This document shows, piece by piece, positions 16,828 to 25,594 of a stretch of 64,000 bases of DNA. The stretch is taken from assembly GCF_029457495.1 (NCBI RefSeq), contig NZ_CP120363.1, positions 62,001-126,000 on the forward strand, read 5' to 3'. How positions within the stretch are numbered: the first letter of the stretch is position 1; each line of letters starts with the position of its first letter. Source of the DNA: Chelativorans sp. AA-79. GTDB lineage: Bacteria; Pseudomonadota; Alphaproteobacteria; Rhizobiales; Rhizobiaceae. The notes beneath the pieces were generated by a model. The model saw nothing but the letters and a program-made list of their open reading frames with translations, was not told the DNA's origin and ran no database searches. The position numbers and the translations under genes were made by a program.

Positions 16828-16843
16828 GTTCCCAGCTGGGAAC
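16828..16843. other. parS site 3 (GTTCCCAGCTGGGAAC)
   Basis: Third identical copy, starting 69 bp after the second. The cluster is about 1.4-1.55 kb upstream of the repA start. Confidence 0.77.
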
Positions 16844-16903
16844 TCGACATCTAGCAGCTTGGGAGCCCGCAACAAATGGCGGGCGATGCCCGCCATGTTA
16901 ACG

Positions 16904-17095
16904 TCAGATGTCGTTCTCGGATTGCTTTGCGCCGAATCTAGCGGCGTAGTCAACGCTAATCTTGATGACTGGCGGAATGCTGACACTCACGCCCACTTTG
17001 AGTGTCCCGCTGTGCTTCAACATGGTCGTGAGTCGATTGATATGGCGGCGGGTGTTACGGCCGGTACGACGGAGAAAGGCGAGAAGAGTTTTCAT
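16904..17095 (-). CDS. Small basic hypothetical protein
   Basis: A 63-residue protein starting MKTLLAFLRRTGR with an Arg-rich N-terminal third, then VGVSVSIPPVIKISVDYAARFG. AGGAG lies about six bases upstream of ATG 17095, which is the main reason to accept it. No family is recognised. It sits beside the parS cluster, so it is probably a plasmid accessory gene. Confidence 0.5.
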   Translation of the reverse strand: MKTLLAFLRRTGRNTRRHINRLTTMLKHSGTLKVGVSVSIPPVIKISVDYAARFGAKQSENDI

Positions 17096-17526
17096 GGCTG
17101 GCTCCTGAAAAGTGATGTTTCGCAATCTTCGGAGCTTGGGCGCGACGCGAAGAAACCGACTGCACCCGCAGGGTCGCAACGAAGTGGAGAAATCTTCGAT
17201 TTGCCGGCGGGAAGAGCGCGGCGTACCCTGCGACGATAAAGGATTGCGGAAGGTCACTAAGGAAAAAGAGCCGCCGTGAAACCGGATGCCGATGTCATTG
17301 CCGGCCCTCAAGCCATATCAATCGTCTCCATTGGCAACAGATGCAGAACGGGTGGCGCCATTGTCAGGATTCCGCGGATCGATCAACGGCGACCGTGTGT
17401 TCCAGGCGCAAAGCAAGCAGAGAAAAGACGAAACGTGACTCGCGGGCATTCACCCGCGTTGCCGCGTGGGAGGGCGCTCGAGGGGAGGGGCTTAGGGGCA
17501 CCGCTCGGTCCTCGGTCTGAACCGGA
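17096..17526. other. Non-coding stretch between the small gene and the DUF1612 fragment
   Basis: No frame here has both a credible start and a recognisable product. Frames on either strand are low-complexity Arg/Pro/Ser translations typical of GC-rich non-coding DNA. No repeat or hairpin stood out. Confidence 0.4.
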
Positions 17527-17882
17527 TCAGAGAATTCCCCAGGCGCGAAAACGACCGCGACCGGTTAGCTCACGCGGCAAAGCGCCTCCAAGTTCGTCCA
17601 GCATTCGTTCGATTGCCTGGGGCGAGACTTTAAGTGTCTTCGCGGCCATCGGGACCGAAACGAGCGGCCGTTTGACGAACAGCGCCACTAGCTTAGGAAG
17701 CTTGGAGCTTTTGCGCCGTCCTTCGCAACGCCTGAGCATCACATCGCGTGCTAGTGTGACCTTTTGCAGATCCTCCATGCCGCGACGTGCGCCAGTCTCG
17801 ATGCCTTCAAGAAATCCACGAATCCGCCGACCGACATCGTCGGTCGGACGGCGCCGGTAGCGCGCATGTCGCATGCCAACGT
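17527..17882 (-). pseudogene. 3' fragment of a DUF1612/HTH gene, cut by the Tn3-family element
   Basis: The last ~118 codons resemble the C-terminus of rhizobial DUF1612 and helix-turn-helix proteins: SSKLPKLVALFVKRPLVSV followed by LKVSPQAIERMLDEL and LPRELTGRGRFRAWGIL. The upstream part is missing because the inverted repeat of the Tn3-family element begins at 17883. The first residues of the open frame (MRSPGHVG) are encoded by that repeat. Confidence 0.6.
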
Positions 17883-17917
17883 GGCCCGGTGACCTCATAG
17901 CTGTTGAAAAGCGACAA
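17883..17917 (+). repeat. Left terminal inverted repeat of Tn3-family element
   Basis: Starts GGCCCGGTGACCTCATAG and ends GCGACAA. It matches the right repeat at 33 of 35 positions. Confidence 0.85.
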
Positions 17918-17962
17918 TGGTCAGAACAAAGGCGGTACGGTCCGCTTTCTGTAAAGAGTTGG

Positions 17963-20881
17963 CTAGGCGGCCGCCTTCAACAAGTCGAAGTCGATCCTCC
18001 TCTCCAAATCGACCTCGAAGCGCCCATAGGGATTGACGTGCGCGTAGCTGAGAGGCGTCAGCCCGCGGTGATCTTCCGGCGTCATGCGTGCCGCCCAAGC
18101 CGGATTACCCAGAACGGATTGCAGCATCCGCGTGTTGACGTAGACAAGGCAGTTCTGGAGTAGGTGCAGCGCCAGCACCGAGATCTCCTGATCCTCCAGC
18201 CGGTTGGTCGCCACCTCACCGCCCTTGCCGAAAAAGACAAAGCTGTTGGCGCTGTTCCAGTTCTCGACCACGTTCAGGTTTTCGTGGATTTCCTGCCGCA
18301 ACGGCTCCGTGCGCAGATAGCGGCACAGGAAGATCGTCTTGATCGCCCGTCCCAGTTCAGCGAGAGCCTTGTAGGTGGGATGCATGATCTCCGATCGCGC
18401 GAAGCGGCGCAGGATCGCTTCCGCATCGGCGATACCGCGATGCATAGCGATGGCGTGCTTCACCATTTCGTCGTATTGCCGCTCGATGCTGGCCCAGTCG
18501 ATCACCTCCGAGAGGATGGGCATCAGATTGGGCAGGTCGCCCTTCATGCCCGGACGCGGCAGGCACAGTTTCTGGCGCGCAATCGCCTTCAGGCGCGGGG
18601 CCAGTTCGAAGCCGAGCAACTTGCAGAAAGCGAACGCCACCTCGCTTTGACCATGGCTGTCAACATACTGACGGCGAATCTCCAGATCGGTGCAGTGGCG
18701 CAGCACGCCCTCGATCATGGCGGCGACCTCCGATGACGAGCAGCGTTTGAGCTGCGAGTAGATGCAGGTCGAGCGCTTCTCGACATGCCAGTAGATCATC
18801 ACGCCGCGGCCACCATAGCGGATATGCCATTCCGTCATCAGGTTGCGGTCCCAGGCGCCGAATTTCTTCGAGTCCGACGCGCACGCCGTGCCGACGTCAC
18901 CCCAGATCATCGGATTTCGGATCGCCAGGGTAGCGTTGGCCACGCGCCGCGCGGCATCGCGCAGGGCTTCCACATGGATGAAACGCCGGTGGACATGGAG
19001 CAGTTCTTTGTAGCTTACGTCCTCAACGCCGGCGCTGACGCGCTTGAGCCCGGCATTGGTTCCAAGCCCATACAGGCAAAGCAGAAGCCTGCGTTGCAGC
19101 GTGGCGGGATCAAGCGCCACGCGCTCGCCCGATGTCTTGAAGGCGTCGAGGAACCCGGTGTCGAGCGCGGCTTCCTTGAGAAGATCGAGCAAGGCCACCA
19201 TTGGCCAGCGCCGTGCGACCTCCGTCTTCACCGCCGTCAGGCCAGGCGGTTCGGGTTGCGGCGGCGTTGGCGAAACAGAAACCCGGTTCGCCCCGCGCCA
19301 GAGAATGCGGACGCTTCGGTTGCCTGGCAACTCGGCGTCGAGGCGGCGCAATTCTTCCTCCATTTCCGCCTTGAGCGCGGCAGTGAAGGCGCGAGCATCC
19401 ATCGACAGACCCAGATCGGCGTAATATTCGACCCGGCGAAGGTCGAAATCCTTCGGCAAATCATCGTCCGGATTGCGGTGCCGATCAGCGCCAACCACCC
19501 AGATCTCCTTGGCCCGGATGCGCTCGCGCAACGCCTGCAGTACGCAAAGCTCGTAGTCGATCAGGTTGATCCGCCCGTCGCCCGAGATCACGAAATCGCG
19601 CCATTTGACCGGAATCACACCGTCAACCGGAACGCCGTTGGCGATGCTGAGCAACCGGCGGCCCTCGCGCCGTGCCCGGCGAATCCATGCCAACGCATCC
19701 AGAACGGGCCGGTGCGCCGCATTGTTCGAACGAAACTCCAAAACCTCCAGGAGCGGGGGAAGCATGCGCCGGTAGTGGCTGGCATAGGAGCCGCGCATCG
19801 TGTGATGAATCCGCTGCTCCCAAGCGCCCTGGGACTTGTATTCCGCCATAATCGCCTTGAGCTTCGTCTCCCCGACCACGGGAAAGATCACATTGCGCAC
19901 GGTGCCGTCCGGATTTCCAGTTGCCGCCTCGGCAATGTCGGCCAGAAGCCGGTCCTTGCCAACAACGCGTTCAATGTCGCGTGCGAGCGCTGCCGTTGTC
20001 CGGCGCTCGGCGGTCACCCCGATCTTGTGAACCGTCTCAAGCAGAAGATCGACCAGCCCATCGGTGATCTCCGCCTCGCGCGCCATCAGAAAAACCGCGT
20101 ACATGCCCAGCCGACGCGCTTGCACATGCCGCCGTATCTCCCAGGCCGTCTCATGCGCAACGCGGCGGCGAAAACGCTCAATGACTGGTGCGCCGACCGC
20201 TGTGAGAATGCCACGCGGCAGCCCCAGCCGGCGCACGAACGACAGGCGGGCCGCGGCCTTAAGGACGCTATCCAGGGCGATCCGACCGGGATCGGCCTTG
20301 AGCGCAGAAAACCCGGCCGGCGCGTATGGATCGCTCAGCGATGCTTCCATCCGGTTGATCGATTCCGGCGCAAGGGACGCCGTAATCCGTGTCAGAAACG
20401 CTTCTTCAAAACGCCGTCTGGCCGAGCGGACCAGGCGCTGCGACCCGGATTTGCTTGGCGGCTGAATTTTGCGGGCCCAGCACCAGCGGTCGATCGGCTC
20501 AATCGTCGCCTCCAGCGCCGCACCGGACGGACAGACCTCCGTTTCGAGCCAGCGCCGCAGCGCCTCGAGATCGGGCGCTTCAAACGTACGGATCCCAAGA
20601 AGATCCTGGATTTCCGCGCGGTGTCGCTGGCCATTGCGGCCTGACCAATCATAATCGATCAGTTCCGCCACAGGGCGCCCAAGCTGATCGCCAAGGTAGC
20701 ATCCTGCCGCATCGGGGATCTCTGCCGCCGATGCCGGAAACCGCCCCGCCAACTGGTAGAATTTCAACTGCGCCGCGAAGCCAAGCCGCAAAGCCTCCGA
20801 TTTGGCCTCGATCCGCGCCAGCTCTTCAAACCCAAGGCTCCAATGTTCCGCGAGTTCCTGTCTGCTCCAAGTCCGGTCCAT
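17963..20881 (-). CDS. tnpA: Tn3-family transposase TnpA
   Basis: A 972-residue Tn3-type DDE transposase of usual family length. The N-terminal DUF4158-like region ([20 protein letters not shown] in part) is intact. The catalytic core shows Asp in SDSKKF, Asp in YVDSHGQSE and Glu in VVENWNSAN, followed by [11 protein letters not shown] and YVNTRMLQ. It acts on the 35-bp inverted repeats that flank it. The frame is uninterrupted, so the element may still be active if its ends are functional. No partner resolvase gene is present. Confidence 0.95.
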   Translation of the reverse strand: MDRTWSRQELAEHWSLGFEELARIEAKSEALRLGFAAQLKFYQLAGRFPASAAEIPDAAGCYLGDQLGRPVAELIDYDWSGRNGQRHRAEIQDLLGIRTFEAPDLEALRRWLETEVCPSGAALEATIEPIDRWCWARKIQPPSKSGSQRLVRSARRRFEEAFLTRITASLAPESINRMEASLSDPYAPAGFSALKADPGRIALDSVLKAAARLSFVRRLGLPRGILTAVGAPVIERFRRRVAHETAWEIRRHVQARRLGMYAVFLMAREAEITDGLVDLLLETVHKIGVTAERRTTAALARDIERVVGKDRLLADIAEAATGNPDGTVRNVIFPVVGETKLKAIMAEYKSQGAWEQRIHHTMRGSYASHYRRMLPPLLEVLEFRSNNAAHRPVLDALAWIRRARREGRRLLSIANGVPVDGVIPVKWRDFVISGDGRINLIDYELCVLQALRERIRAKEIWVVGADRHRNPDDDLPKDFDLRRVEYYADLGLSMDARAFTAALKAEMEEELRRLDAELPGNRSVRILWRGANRVSVSPTPPQPEPPGLTAVKTEVARRWPMVALLDLLKEAALDTGFLDAFKTSGERVALDPATLQRRLLLCLYGLGTNAGLKRVSAGVEDVSYKELLHVHRRFIHVEALRDAARRVANATLAIRNPMIWGDVGTACASDSKKFGAWDRNLMTEWHIRYGGRGVMIYWHVEKRSTCIYSQLKRCSSSEVAAMIEGVLRHCTDLEIRRQYVDSHGQSEVAFAFCKLLGFELAPRLKAIARQKLCLPRPGMKGDLPNLMPILSEVIDWASIERQYDEMVKHAIAMHRGIADAEAILRRFARSEIMHPTYKALAELGRAIKTIFLCRYLRTEPLRQEIHENLNVVENWNSANSFVFFGKGGEVATNRLEDQEISVLALHLLQNCLVYVNTRMLQSVLGNPAWAARMTPEDHRGLTPLSYAHVNPYGRFEVDLERRIDFDLLKAAA

Positions 20882-20956
20882 CGGCGCGCCCTTGTTCGAG
20901 TCACTAGCGCCATCCTACCCAGACCGTCCGCCGGAGTTGCTGGGATGTTCCGTTCG

Positions 20957-20991
20957 TTGTCGTTTTTCAACAGCTATGAGGTCACTGGGCC
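20957..20991 (-). repeat. Right terminal inverted repeat of Tn3-family element
   Basis: Reads on the minus strand as GGCCCAGTGACCTCATAG to ACGACAA. It is the partner of 17883-17917 and supplies the last codons and stop of the truncated IS110 frame. Confidence 0.85.
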
Positions 20992-21305
20992 AAATAGTGC
21001 GTCAGGATGCGGTGCTGGATCTGGGTCTTGGCCGCAGCGATCGCTTCATGCGTCTTCGACAGTTCCTGCACGTCGTTGATGCCGGCGCGCAGTGGATCAT
21101 GATAGACCTGCGTCGCCTGGATCCTGAGCATGTGCAGGATCACCTGCGCATCCTTGGGATCGTTCTTGTCCCAGCTGTTGTGCATGGCTTCGCGTGTTCT
21201 GGCGCGCGCCAGCGACGACACCAGCCGCACCTCAAAACCCGCTTCAGCCAGACGCCATGCTATCGGCCGGTGATAGTTCCCTTTCGGCTCAAAGGCGCAG
21301 ACCAC
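20992..21305 (-). pseudogene. Internal fragment of an IS110-family transposase
   Basis: About 104 codons match an IS110-type DEDD domain: CAFEPKGNYHRPIAWRL, SWDKNDPKDAQVILHML and QELSKTHEAI. The N-terminal first-Asp motif and the entire C-terminal serine domain are missing. The Tn3-family inverted repeat cuts the 3' side; the 5' side also ends abruptly near 21305. It is not closely similar to the complete IS110 transposase at 58187. Confidence 0.72.
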
Positions 21306-21560
21306 AGGTTGTCCGTACTACATGGCCCGAGACGAGCCGCTGCTGACCGCATTCATGCCGCACACTGTGCTTCTTGATCGGGAAGACAATAGCGAAATTG
21401 CCGATGTCCAATACGAAATTGCCAAAAAAATTTACGCAAAATGGACCTCGTTCCGTTTGCACGTCCGACGCTCGGTGGTGGTTCAGCCATCCAGCAGGTC
21501 GTGTGTACGAAGCCAGTGAAAAACTTGGTTGACCTGCGTGCAAGCAAGCTTCGCCATTTT
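21306..21560. other. Unassigned sequence between gene fragments
   Basis: Short frames exist on both strands, but none has family similarity that I recognise. The stretch joins an IS110 fragment to a helicase fragment and is probably scrambled mobile-DNA debris. Confidence 0.4.
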
Positions 21561-21817
21561 GAGCCGGTGGCCGAGACATAGACGACACGGGCGTTGGGCA
21601 GCGCATGCTGCAGGCGCAGGCCCGCCCTGCCCTGCTGCGACGGCGAGACATCGCCGCGCTCGCTTTTGCCGCCGGCCGCATTGGCCATGGCGTGAGCTTC
21701 ATCGAAGACGATGACACCATCGAAAGGCTTTTTTGTCCTAGTGGGGGCTCCGCCGCTCCACGCCTCTTGGTCGACCCAGTTGAGAATCTGGGCGATCCGG
21801 GACTTCTTATCACGTTC
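21561..21817 (-). pseudogene. Fragment of a strawberry-notch-type helicase
   Basis: About 85 codons read KKSRIAQILNWVDQEAW, then the DEAH-type box GVIVFDEAHAMANAAGGK, QQGRAGLRLQHALPNARV and VVYVSATGS. These correspond to helicase motifs II and III of large plasmid-borne strawberry-notch family proteins. Everything before the Walker B region and after SATG is absent. The remnant supports a plasmid origin for this stretch. Confidence 0.65.
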
Positions 21818-22295
21818 TCAACAACGATCCTCATGGAGCCATACTGCCGGTTTGGGTATCCCGAAAACTCATAGCCTTCCCAGGCGATCAGCCCGTGTGG
21901 TACATTCATCGCTCATAGGCAAATATATTTCTTACTGATGGTCTATCCAATAAACACATTTACATTTTAATTGTCTATGCTATAGAATAAGAGTTTATGT
22001 CGATGATCTTATCCTTCCCCTTAGATCTCTGCGCATCCGCCGACGCCTTCATGTGGTCTCGCCGAGGAACTTGGAAAGCTTTTCAACACTACCGCGCCCT
22101 TAGGAATCGTCTTGAGAAAGTGCTCTCGTTGACAACGAGCATGTCTCGCAGGTTGCGCCCGGCGGACATACCCAGCCTGTTTCACGCGTCTTCAATACGA
22201 ATCAACAGATGGGGCTCAAGGGGGTTGGCGGGAAATCCGGCAGCCCTGAACACTCGTGGCCGCAGCGGCAAAAAGCACAATCTGGGAGGACTGGA
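21818..22295. other. AT-richer intergenic region and probable promoter of the 22296 gene
   Basis: No coding gene was found. From about 21910 to 22000 the sequence is much more AT-rich than its surroundings (for example ATTTACATTTTAATTG and TATGCTATAGAATAAG), which suggests promoter or junction DNA. The ribosome binding site GGGAGGA for the next gene is at 22284-22290. Confidence 0.4.
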
Positions 22296-23090
22296 ATGAC
22301 GGACGCGTTGGGATTGCGGGACAAGAAGGTTCTCGTTTTCGGCGGCACACGCAAGATCGGCAAGGCTGTCGCCCTGGGTTACGCTCAAGCCGGGGCAGAA
22401 GTGACCGTGACCGGCCGGGACGGCGCGACCGGTGACACCACGGTAGCGGAGTTGGAGGCCTCCGGCTGCAAGGCGCATTTTGTCGATTGCGATATCACGA
22501 GCTACGAGTCGGTCGCGGCGGCGGTCGCGCGGGCCATCGAGAAGATGGGCGGCCTCGATGTCGCCATCCAGAACGCCTCCGGCCGCACCAAGGTTGCCCA
22601 GGGGTTTCGCCCGTTCTCCGAAATAGCGCCCGATGAAATCGCCGGCTATGCCCAGACTCACTGGGTGGCGAAGGCTTATTGCGTCAAGGCGGTGCTTGAG
22701 CCCATGCGCGAGCGCGGCGGCGGCAAGATCATCGTCATCACCTCGGACTCCGGCAAGTTCCCGACGGTGGGTGAGTCGCTGATCGGCGGTTCGGCCGCGG
22801 CGGCGCATGTGATGGTCCGCACCCTGGCCAAGGAATTCGCTCGCTGGAAGATCAACGTCAACAGCGTGGCCATCACCATCACCGACACCGGCGACTGGAA
22901 CAACATGATCCAGTCCGGCGCCGGAGCGAACCCGCAATTCGCCGCCAAGATGTTCGAGAAGCTGGCCAAGCGGCAGATCATCCACGTCGAAGGCAGGCAC
23001 GTCGCCGACGCAGCCGTCTTCCTCGGCTCGGCCATGAGCGACGCCATCACCGGCCAGGTGCTCAGTGTGAACGGCGGCGTCGCCACATAA
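22296..23090 (+). CDS. SDR-fold protein lacking the catalytic Tyr and Lys
   Basis: A 264-residue SDR-fold protein. The cofactor loop is FGGTRKIG (15-22), the usual NNAG is NASG (93-96), and the C-terminal TGQVLSVNGG is normal. Anchored on INVNSV, the positions of Tyr and Lys are Ile163 and Ala167 (SLIGGSAAAA), so the standard proton relay is missing although Ser150/Ser152 remain. It is probably a non-classical reductase or a pseudoenzyme. GGGAGGA lies five bases before ATG 22296. It opens the acyl-CoA degradation locus and is convergent with the acyl-CoA dehydrogenase. Confidence 0.85.
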   Translation: MTDALGLRDKKVLVFGGTRKIGKAVALGYAQAGAEVTVTGRDGATGDTTVAELEASGCKAHFVDCDITSYESVAAAVARAIEKMGGLDVAIQNASGRTKVAQGFRPFSEIAPDEIAGYAQTHWVAKAYCVKAVLEPMRERGGGKIIVITSDSGKFPTVGESLIGGSAAAAHVMVRTLAKEFARWKINVNSVAITITDTGDWNNMIQSGAGANPQFAAKMFEKLAKRQIIHVEGRHVADAAVFLGSAMSDAITGQVLSVNGGVAT

Positions 23091-23160
23091 CCGGCAATCT
23101 GTCGAAGCATCTGGACCGGCGACTTCCCGAGCCGCCGGCGTGGACTGGCGCCTCGATGCC

Positions 23161-24354
23161 CTATTCGCCGAGCCGCTTGCGCGCGATCTGCATGCGGTGG
23201 ATTTCAGAAGCGCCTTCCAGGATGCGAAGCACCCGGCTGTTGCGATAGATGTATTCGATCGGCGTTTCCTTGGAAAAGCCGATGCCGCCATAGACCTGCA
23301 TCGCTCTATCGACGACGCGGCTGATCATTTCGGTCGCATAAACCTTGGTAATGCTGGCTTCTTCGCGGATATCCGAAATCCCTGCGTCGAGCTTCTCGGC
23401 CGCGTCCCTGACCATCAGCCTGGCGGCATGGACCTCGATCGCCGAATCCGCGATCATCCATTGCACCGCCTGCCGATCCGCAAGCGGCTTGCCGAAGGTG
23501 ACGCGGTTTTCTGCCTGCGTTACCATCAGGTCAATCAGCCGGTTGGCCATGCCGACGCATCGCGCAGCGATTTCTACGCGCCTTACGCCAAGGCGGTTGG
23601 TAAGCGGCTTGAAGGCATAGCCAATTTCGCCGAGCACCTGCTCGTCGGGTATGAAGACGTTTTCCAGCTGCAGTTCATAGGGCGTCGGCTCGCCCATGGT
23701 GGGGATGAAGTTCCCGACACGAAAACCCGGCGTGTCGGCATCCACCAAGAAGGAGGTCATCCCGCCGCGCGTGCCTTTTTCCTTGTCGGTCACCGCCACC
23801 ACGATGAAGAAATCGGCCACATTCGCCCACGATATCCACATCTTGGTGCCGTTGAGCAGCCAGCCTCCGTCGACGCGCTTGGCGTTCGTGCGCATGGCGC
23901 CGACATCGGAACCGGCATCCGCTTCGGTCAGGGCCAGCGAAGAGCGCTTGTCGCCCCGGGCATAGGGCAGCAGATACTTTTCCCGCTGTTGCGGCGTACA
24001 GGTTTTCGACAGCAGCCAGAGATTGGGCGATTCCGGCGGCAGGCGGAACGGCGTGATTGACCGACTCATCTCTTCCACCGCGACCATCTTGGCAACGATG
24101 CCCAGTCCGCTGCCGCCGAACTCCTCCGGAACGTCCATGCCCCACAGGCCGAGTTCCTGTGCCCGTCCAAGCAGGCGACTGTAGTCATCCGGCGGAATCA
24201 CCGGATCATTGCCGAGGCCCCGGCTTGCCTCGCGCTCCTGTACTTTCTTCTCAAGCGGAATGAGTTCACTGGTCACGAACTTCCGGACAAGGTCCTGAAG
24301 CATCGTCAATTCTTGGCTCAAGAGGCTATGCACTTCTCTCTCCTTTGCGGACAC
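23161..24354 (-). CDS. Acyl-CoA dehydrogenase
   Basis: A 397-residue FAD-dependent acyl-CoA dehydrogenase introducing an alpha,beta double bond into an acyl-CoA. The three family regions are complete: the N-terminal helical part with VPEEFGGSGLG, the central barrel with ALTEADAGSDVGAM, and a C-terminal domain with QVYGGIGFSKETP and ILEGASEIHRM carrying the probable catalytic Glu near residue 380. It is a stand-alone homomeric type, unlike the two split pairs elsewhere in the locus. It is probably first or early in a minus-strand unit with the crotonase, DUF35 and thiolase genes. Confidence 0.93.
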   Translation of the reverse strand: MSAKEREVHSLLSQELTMLQDLVRKFVTSELIPLEKKVQEREASRGLGNDPVIPPDDYSRLLGRAQELGLWGMDVPEEFGGSGLGIVAKMVAVEEMSRSITPFRLPPESPNLWLLSKTCTPQQREKYLLPYARGDKRSSLALTEADAGSDVGAMRTNAKRVDGGWLLNGTKMWISWANVADFFIVVAVTDKEKGTRGGMTSFLVDADTPGFRVGNFIPTMGEPTPYELQLENVFIPDEQVLGEIGYAFKPLTNRLGVRRVEIAARCVGMANRLIDLMVTQAENRVTFGKPLADRQAVQWMIADSAIEVHAARLMVRDAAEKLDAGISDIREEASITKVYATEMISRVVDRAMQVYGGIGFSKETPIEYIYRNSRVLRILEGASEIHRMQIARKRLGE

Positions 24355-24405
24355 GGCAGCTTGTGCCTTGCCTGCGTCAATCCGGCCTGCCTAATGGCGA
24401 TCCTA

Positions 24406-25185
24406 TCAGAAACCCTGACCGGGGTTCTTCTTGCCGGTGGCGAAATTCGCCAATCCAGCGGCTGCCGCGTTGGTGCGTGAGCGGATGGTGGCGTTGGTTT
24501 TCTGGCCGTATTCGAAGGCAGCCGCCCACTCATTGTGCCGCGCCGGTATGGCGTCGAGCGCCCGCTTGGACTCGGCCAATGCGTCGGCGTCGAACTGCGC
24601 GACCTGACGGGCGATTTCTGAAGCCCGCGCCAGCAGCTGGTCATGTGGAACGACTTCATTGACCAGGCCCCACTCCGCGGCCTTAGCCCCGCTGAGGCGG
24701 TTGGTCGTCAGCACCAGCCAGGCGGCGCGCTTGCGGGTCAAGGACAGTTGCAGGCCTGGGCCGGCCATGGCGGGATAGGTGGCGAAACCCAATTCAGGGC
24801 ATCCTATTGACGCCTCCGTGCTGACCACCGCCAAATCGCAGACGCTGATCAACGTCGCACCGCCTCCAAGCGCCAGTCCGTTGACCGCGGCAATGAAGAT
24901 CGCCGGATGGTCGCGGATCGAGAGATTGACGTCTATCCACTCCTGCGACGCCGTATCCGTGCCCGAGGCCTTGTCCTTTTCCCGTTCCTTGAGGTCCAGG
25001 CCAGCACAAAAGCTCTTGCCGGACCCGGTCAGCACAATTGCCCGCACGGTACCGCGTAATTGCGAAAAGGCTGCCTGCAGCGCGTCTCGCGTTTGGCGAT
25101 CCATGGCGTTGCGCTTGTCCTCTCGCGCGATGGAGACTATTGCCCAGCCATCGTGTCTGTCGACCCGAACGGTTTGGCTGCTCAT
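24406..25185 (-). CDS. Enoyl-CoA hydratase/isomerase (crotonase) family
   Basis: A 259-residue crotonase-fold protein. The oxyanion-hole segments SFCAGLDL and LALGGGATL are present. The first catalytic Glu (GGGCEL in classical hydratases) is replaced by Thr, while the second is kept in CPELGF. It may therefore be an isomerase, hydrolase or lyase rather than a standard hydratase. Start at 25185 (MSSQTVRV), with GGAG seven bases upstream. It lies 1 bp after the DUF35 stop, in the unit thiolase-DUF35-crotonase-acyl-CoA dehydrogenase. Confidence 0.88.
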   Translation of the reverse strand: MSSQTVRVDRHDGWAIVSIAREDKRNAMDRQTRDALQAAFSQLRGTVRAIVLTGSGKSFCAGLDLKEREKDKASGTDTASQEWIDVNLSIRDHPAIFIAAVNGLALGGGATLISVCDLAVVSTEASIGCPELGFATYPAMAGPGLQLSLTRKRAAWLVLTTNRLSGAKAAEWGLVNEVVPHDQLLARASEIARQVAQFDADALAESKRALDAIPARHNEWAAAFEYGQKTNATIRSRTNAAAAGLANFATGKKNPGQGF

Positions 25186-25186
25186 C

Positions 25187-25594
25187 TCACGTCTCCGGCG
25201 CGAAGTGCGGCAACGACGTCTCACCCTCATCGAAGACGACTTTCACCCGCTGGCCGATCGTCAAGTCCGATGCAGTGGCGCCGCGCAGGTTCGTCAGCAG
25301 AAACGGGCCTTCATCGAGTTCCACCATTACCACCGCATAGGGAATTTCGTCAGCGAATCCCGCGAAATAGTTCTGATGGAACACCACGAAGGACCAGAGC
25401 GAGCCCTGACCGGACGCCTCGCGCCATTCCCAGGCGCGCTTTCCGGTGTATGGCGAAACCGGTGCCGGCGGATAGAAGAACTTCTTCGTTTCCAGGCAAC
25501 ATTGCAGCAGCAGCCTTCTGTCTTTGCATGCATCCAAGAAAGGTCCGTTCCAGACATCCCTGATCGGCGCCGGCTTCGCCGCAGCCCCGGTCAT
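25187..25594 (-). CDS. DUF35 OB-fold protein, thiolase partner
   Basis: A 135-residue DUF35-type protein (rubredoxin-like segment plus OB fold): LLLQCCLETKKFFYPPAPVSPYTG, split here as QCCLETKKFFYP then PAPVSPYTG, followed by SGQGSLWSFVVFHQ and GQRVKVVFDEG. The usual CxxC...CxxC zinc ligands are mostly absent (only the adjacent Cys pair remains). In steroid side-chain pathways DUF35 proteins bind Ltp2-type aldolases and acyl-CoA hydratases as obligate partners. The 4-bp overlap with the thiolase-fold gene supports a complex here. Confidence 0.85.
   Translation of the reverse strand: MTGAAAKPAPIRDVWNGPFLDACKDRRLLLQCCLETKKFFYPPAPVSPYTGKRAWEWREASGQGSLWSFVVFHQNYFAGFADEIPYAVVMVELDEGPFLLTNLRGATASDLTIGQRVKVVFDEGETSLPHFAPET

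Larger units (their letters stand above)
17883..20991. mobile_element. Tn3-family element with tnpA only
   Basis: A 3.1-kb element bounded by 35-bp inverted repeats (17883-17917 and 20957-20991) that differ at two positions and contain GTGACCTCATAGCTGTTGAA. It carries a full-length tnpA and no resolvase or cargo. The flanking 5-mers are AACGT and AAATA, so there is no target duplication. The left flank is a DUF1612 fragment and the right flank an IS110 fragment, indicating adjacent deletion or recombination between copies. Confidence 0.87.

Noticed and set aside
16713..16843. The three identical palindromes as a small CRISPR-like array
   Set aside because: Spacing is irregular (30 and 53 bp between units), the repeat is a perfect palindrome of parS type, and no cas genes are nearby.
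18785..20644. 619-codon open frame antisense to the Tn3 tnpA
   Set aside because: It lies wholly opposite a conserved transposase, has an Arg/Pro/Gly-rich composition and no family resemblance; GC-rich genes often leave such antisense frames open.
17878..20996. Target-site duplication of the Tn3-family element
   Set aside because: The 5-mers next to the inverted repeats are AACGT and AAATA, which are different.
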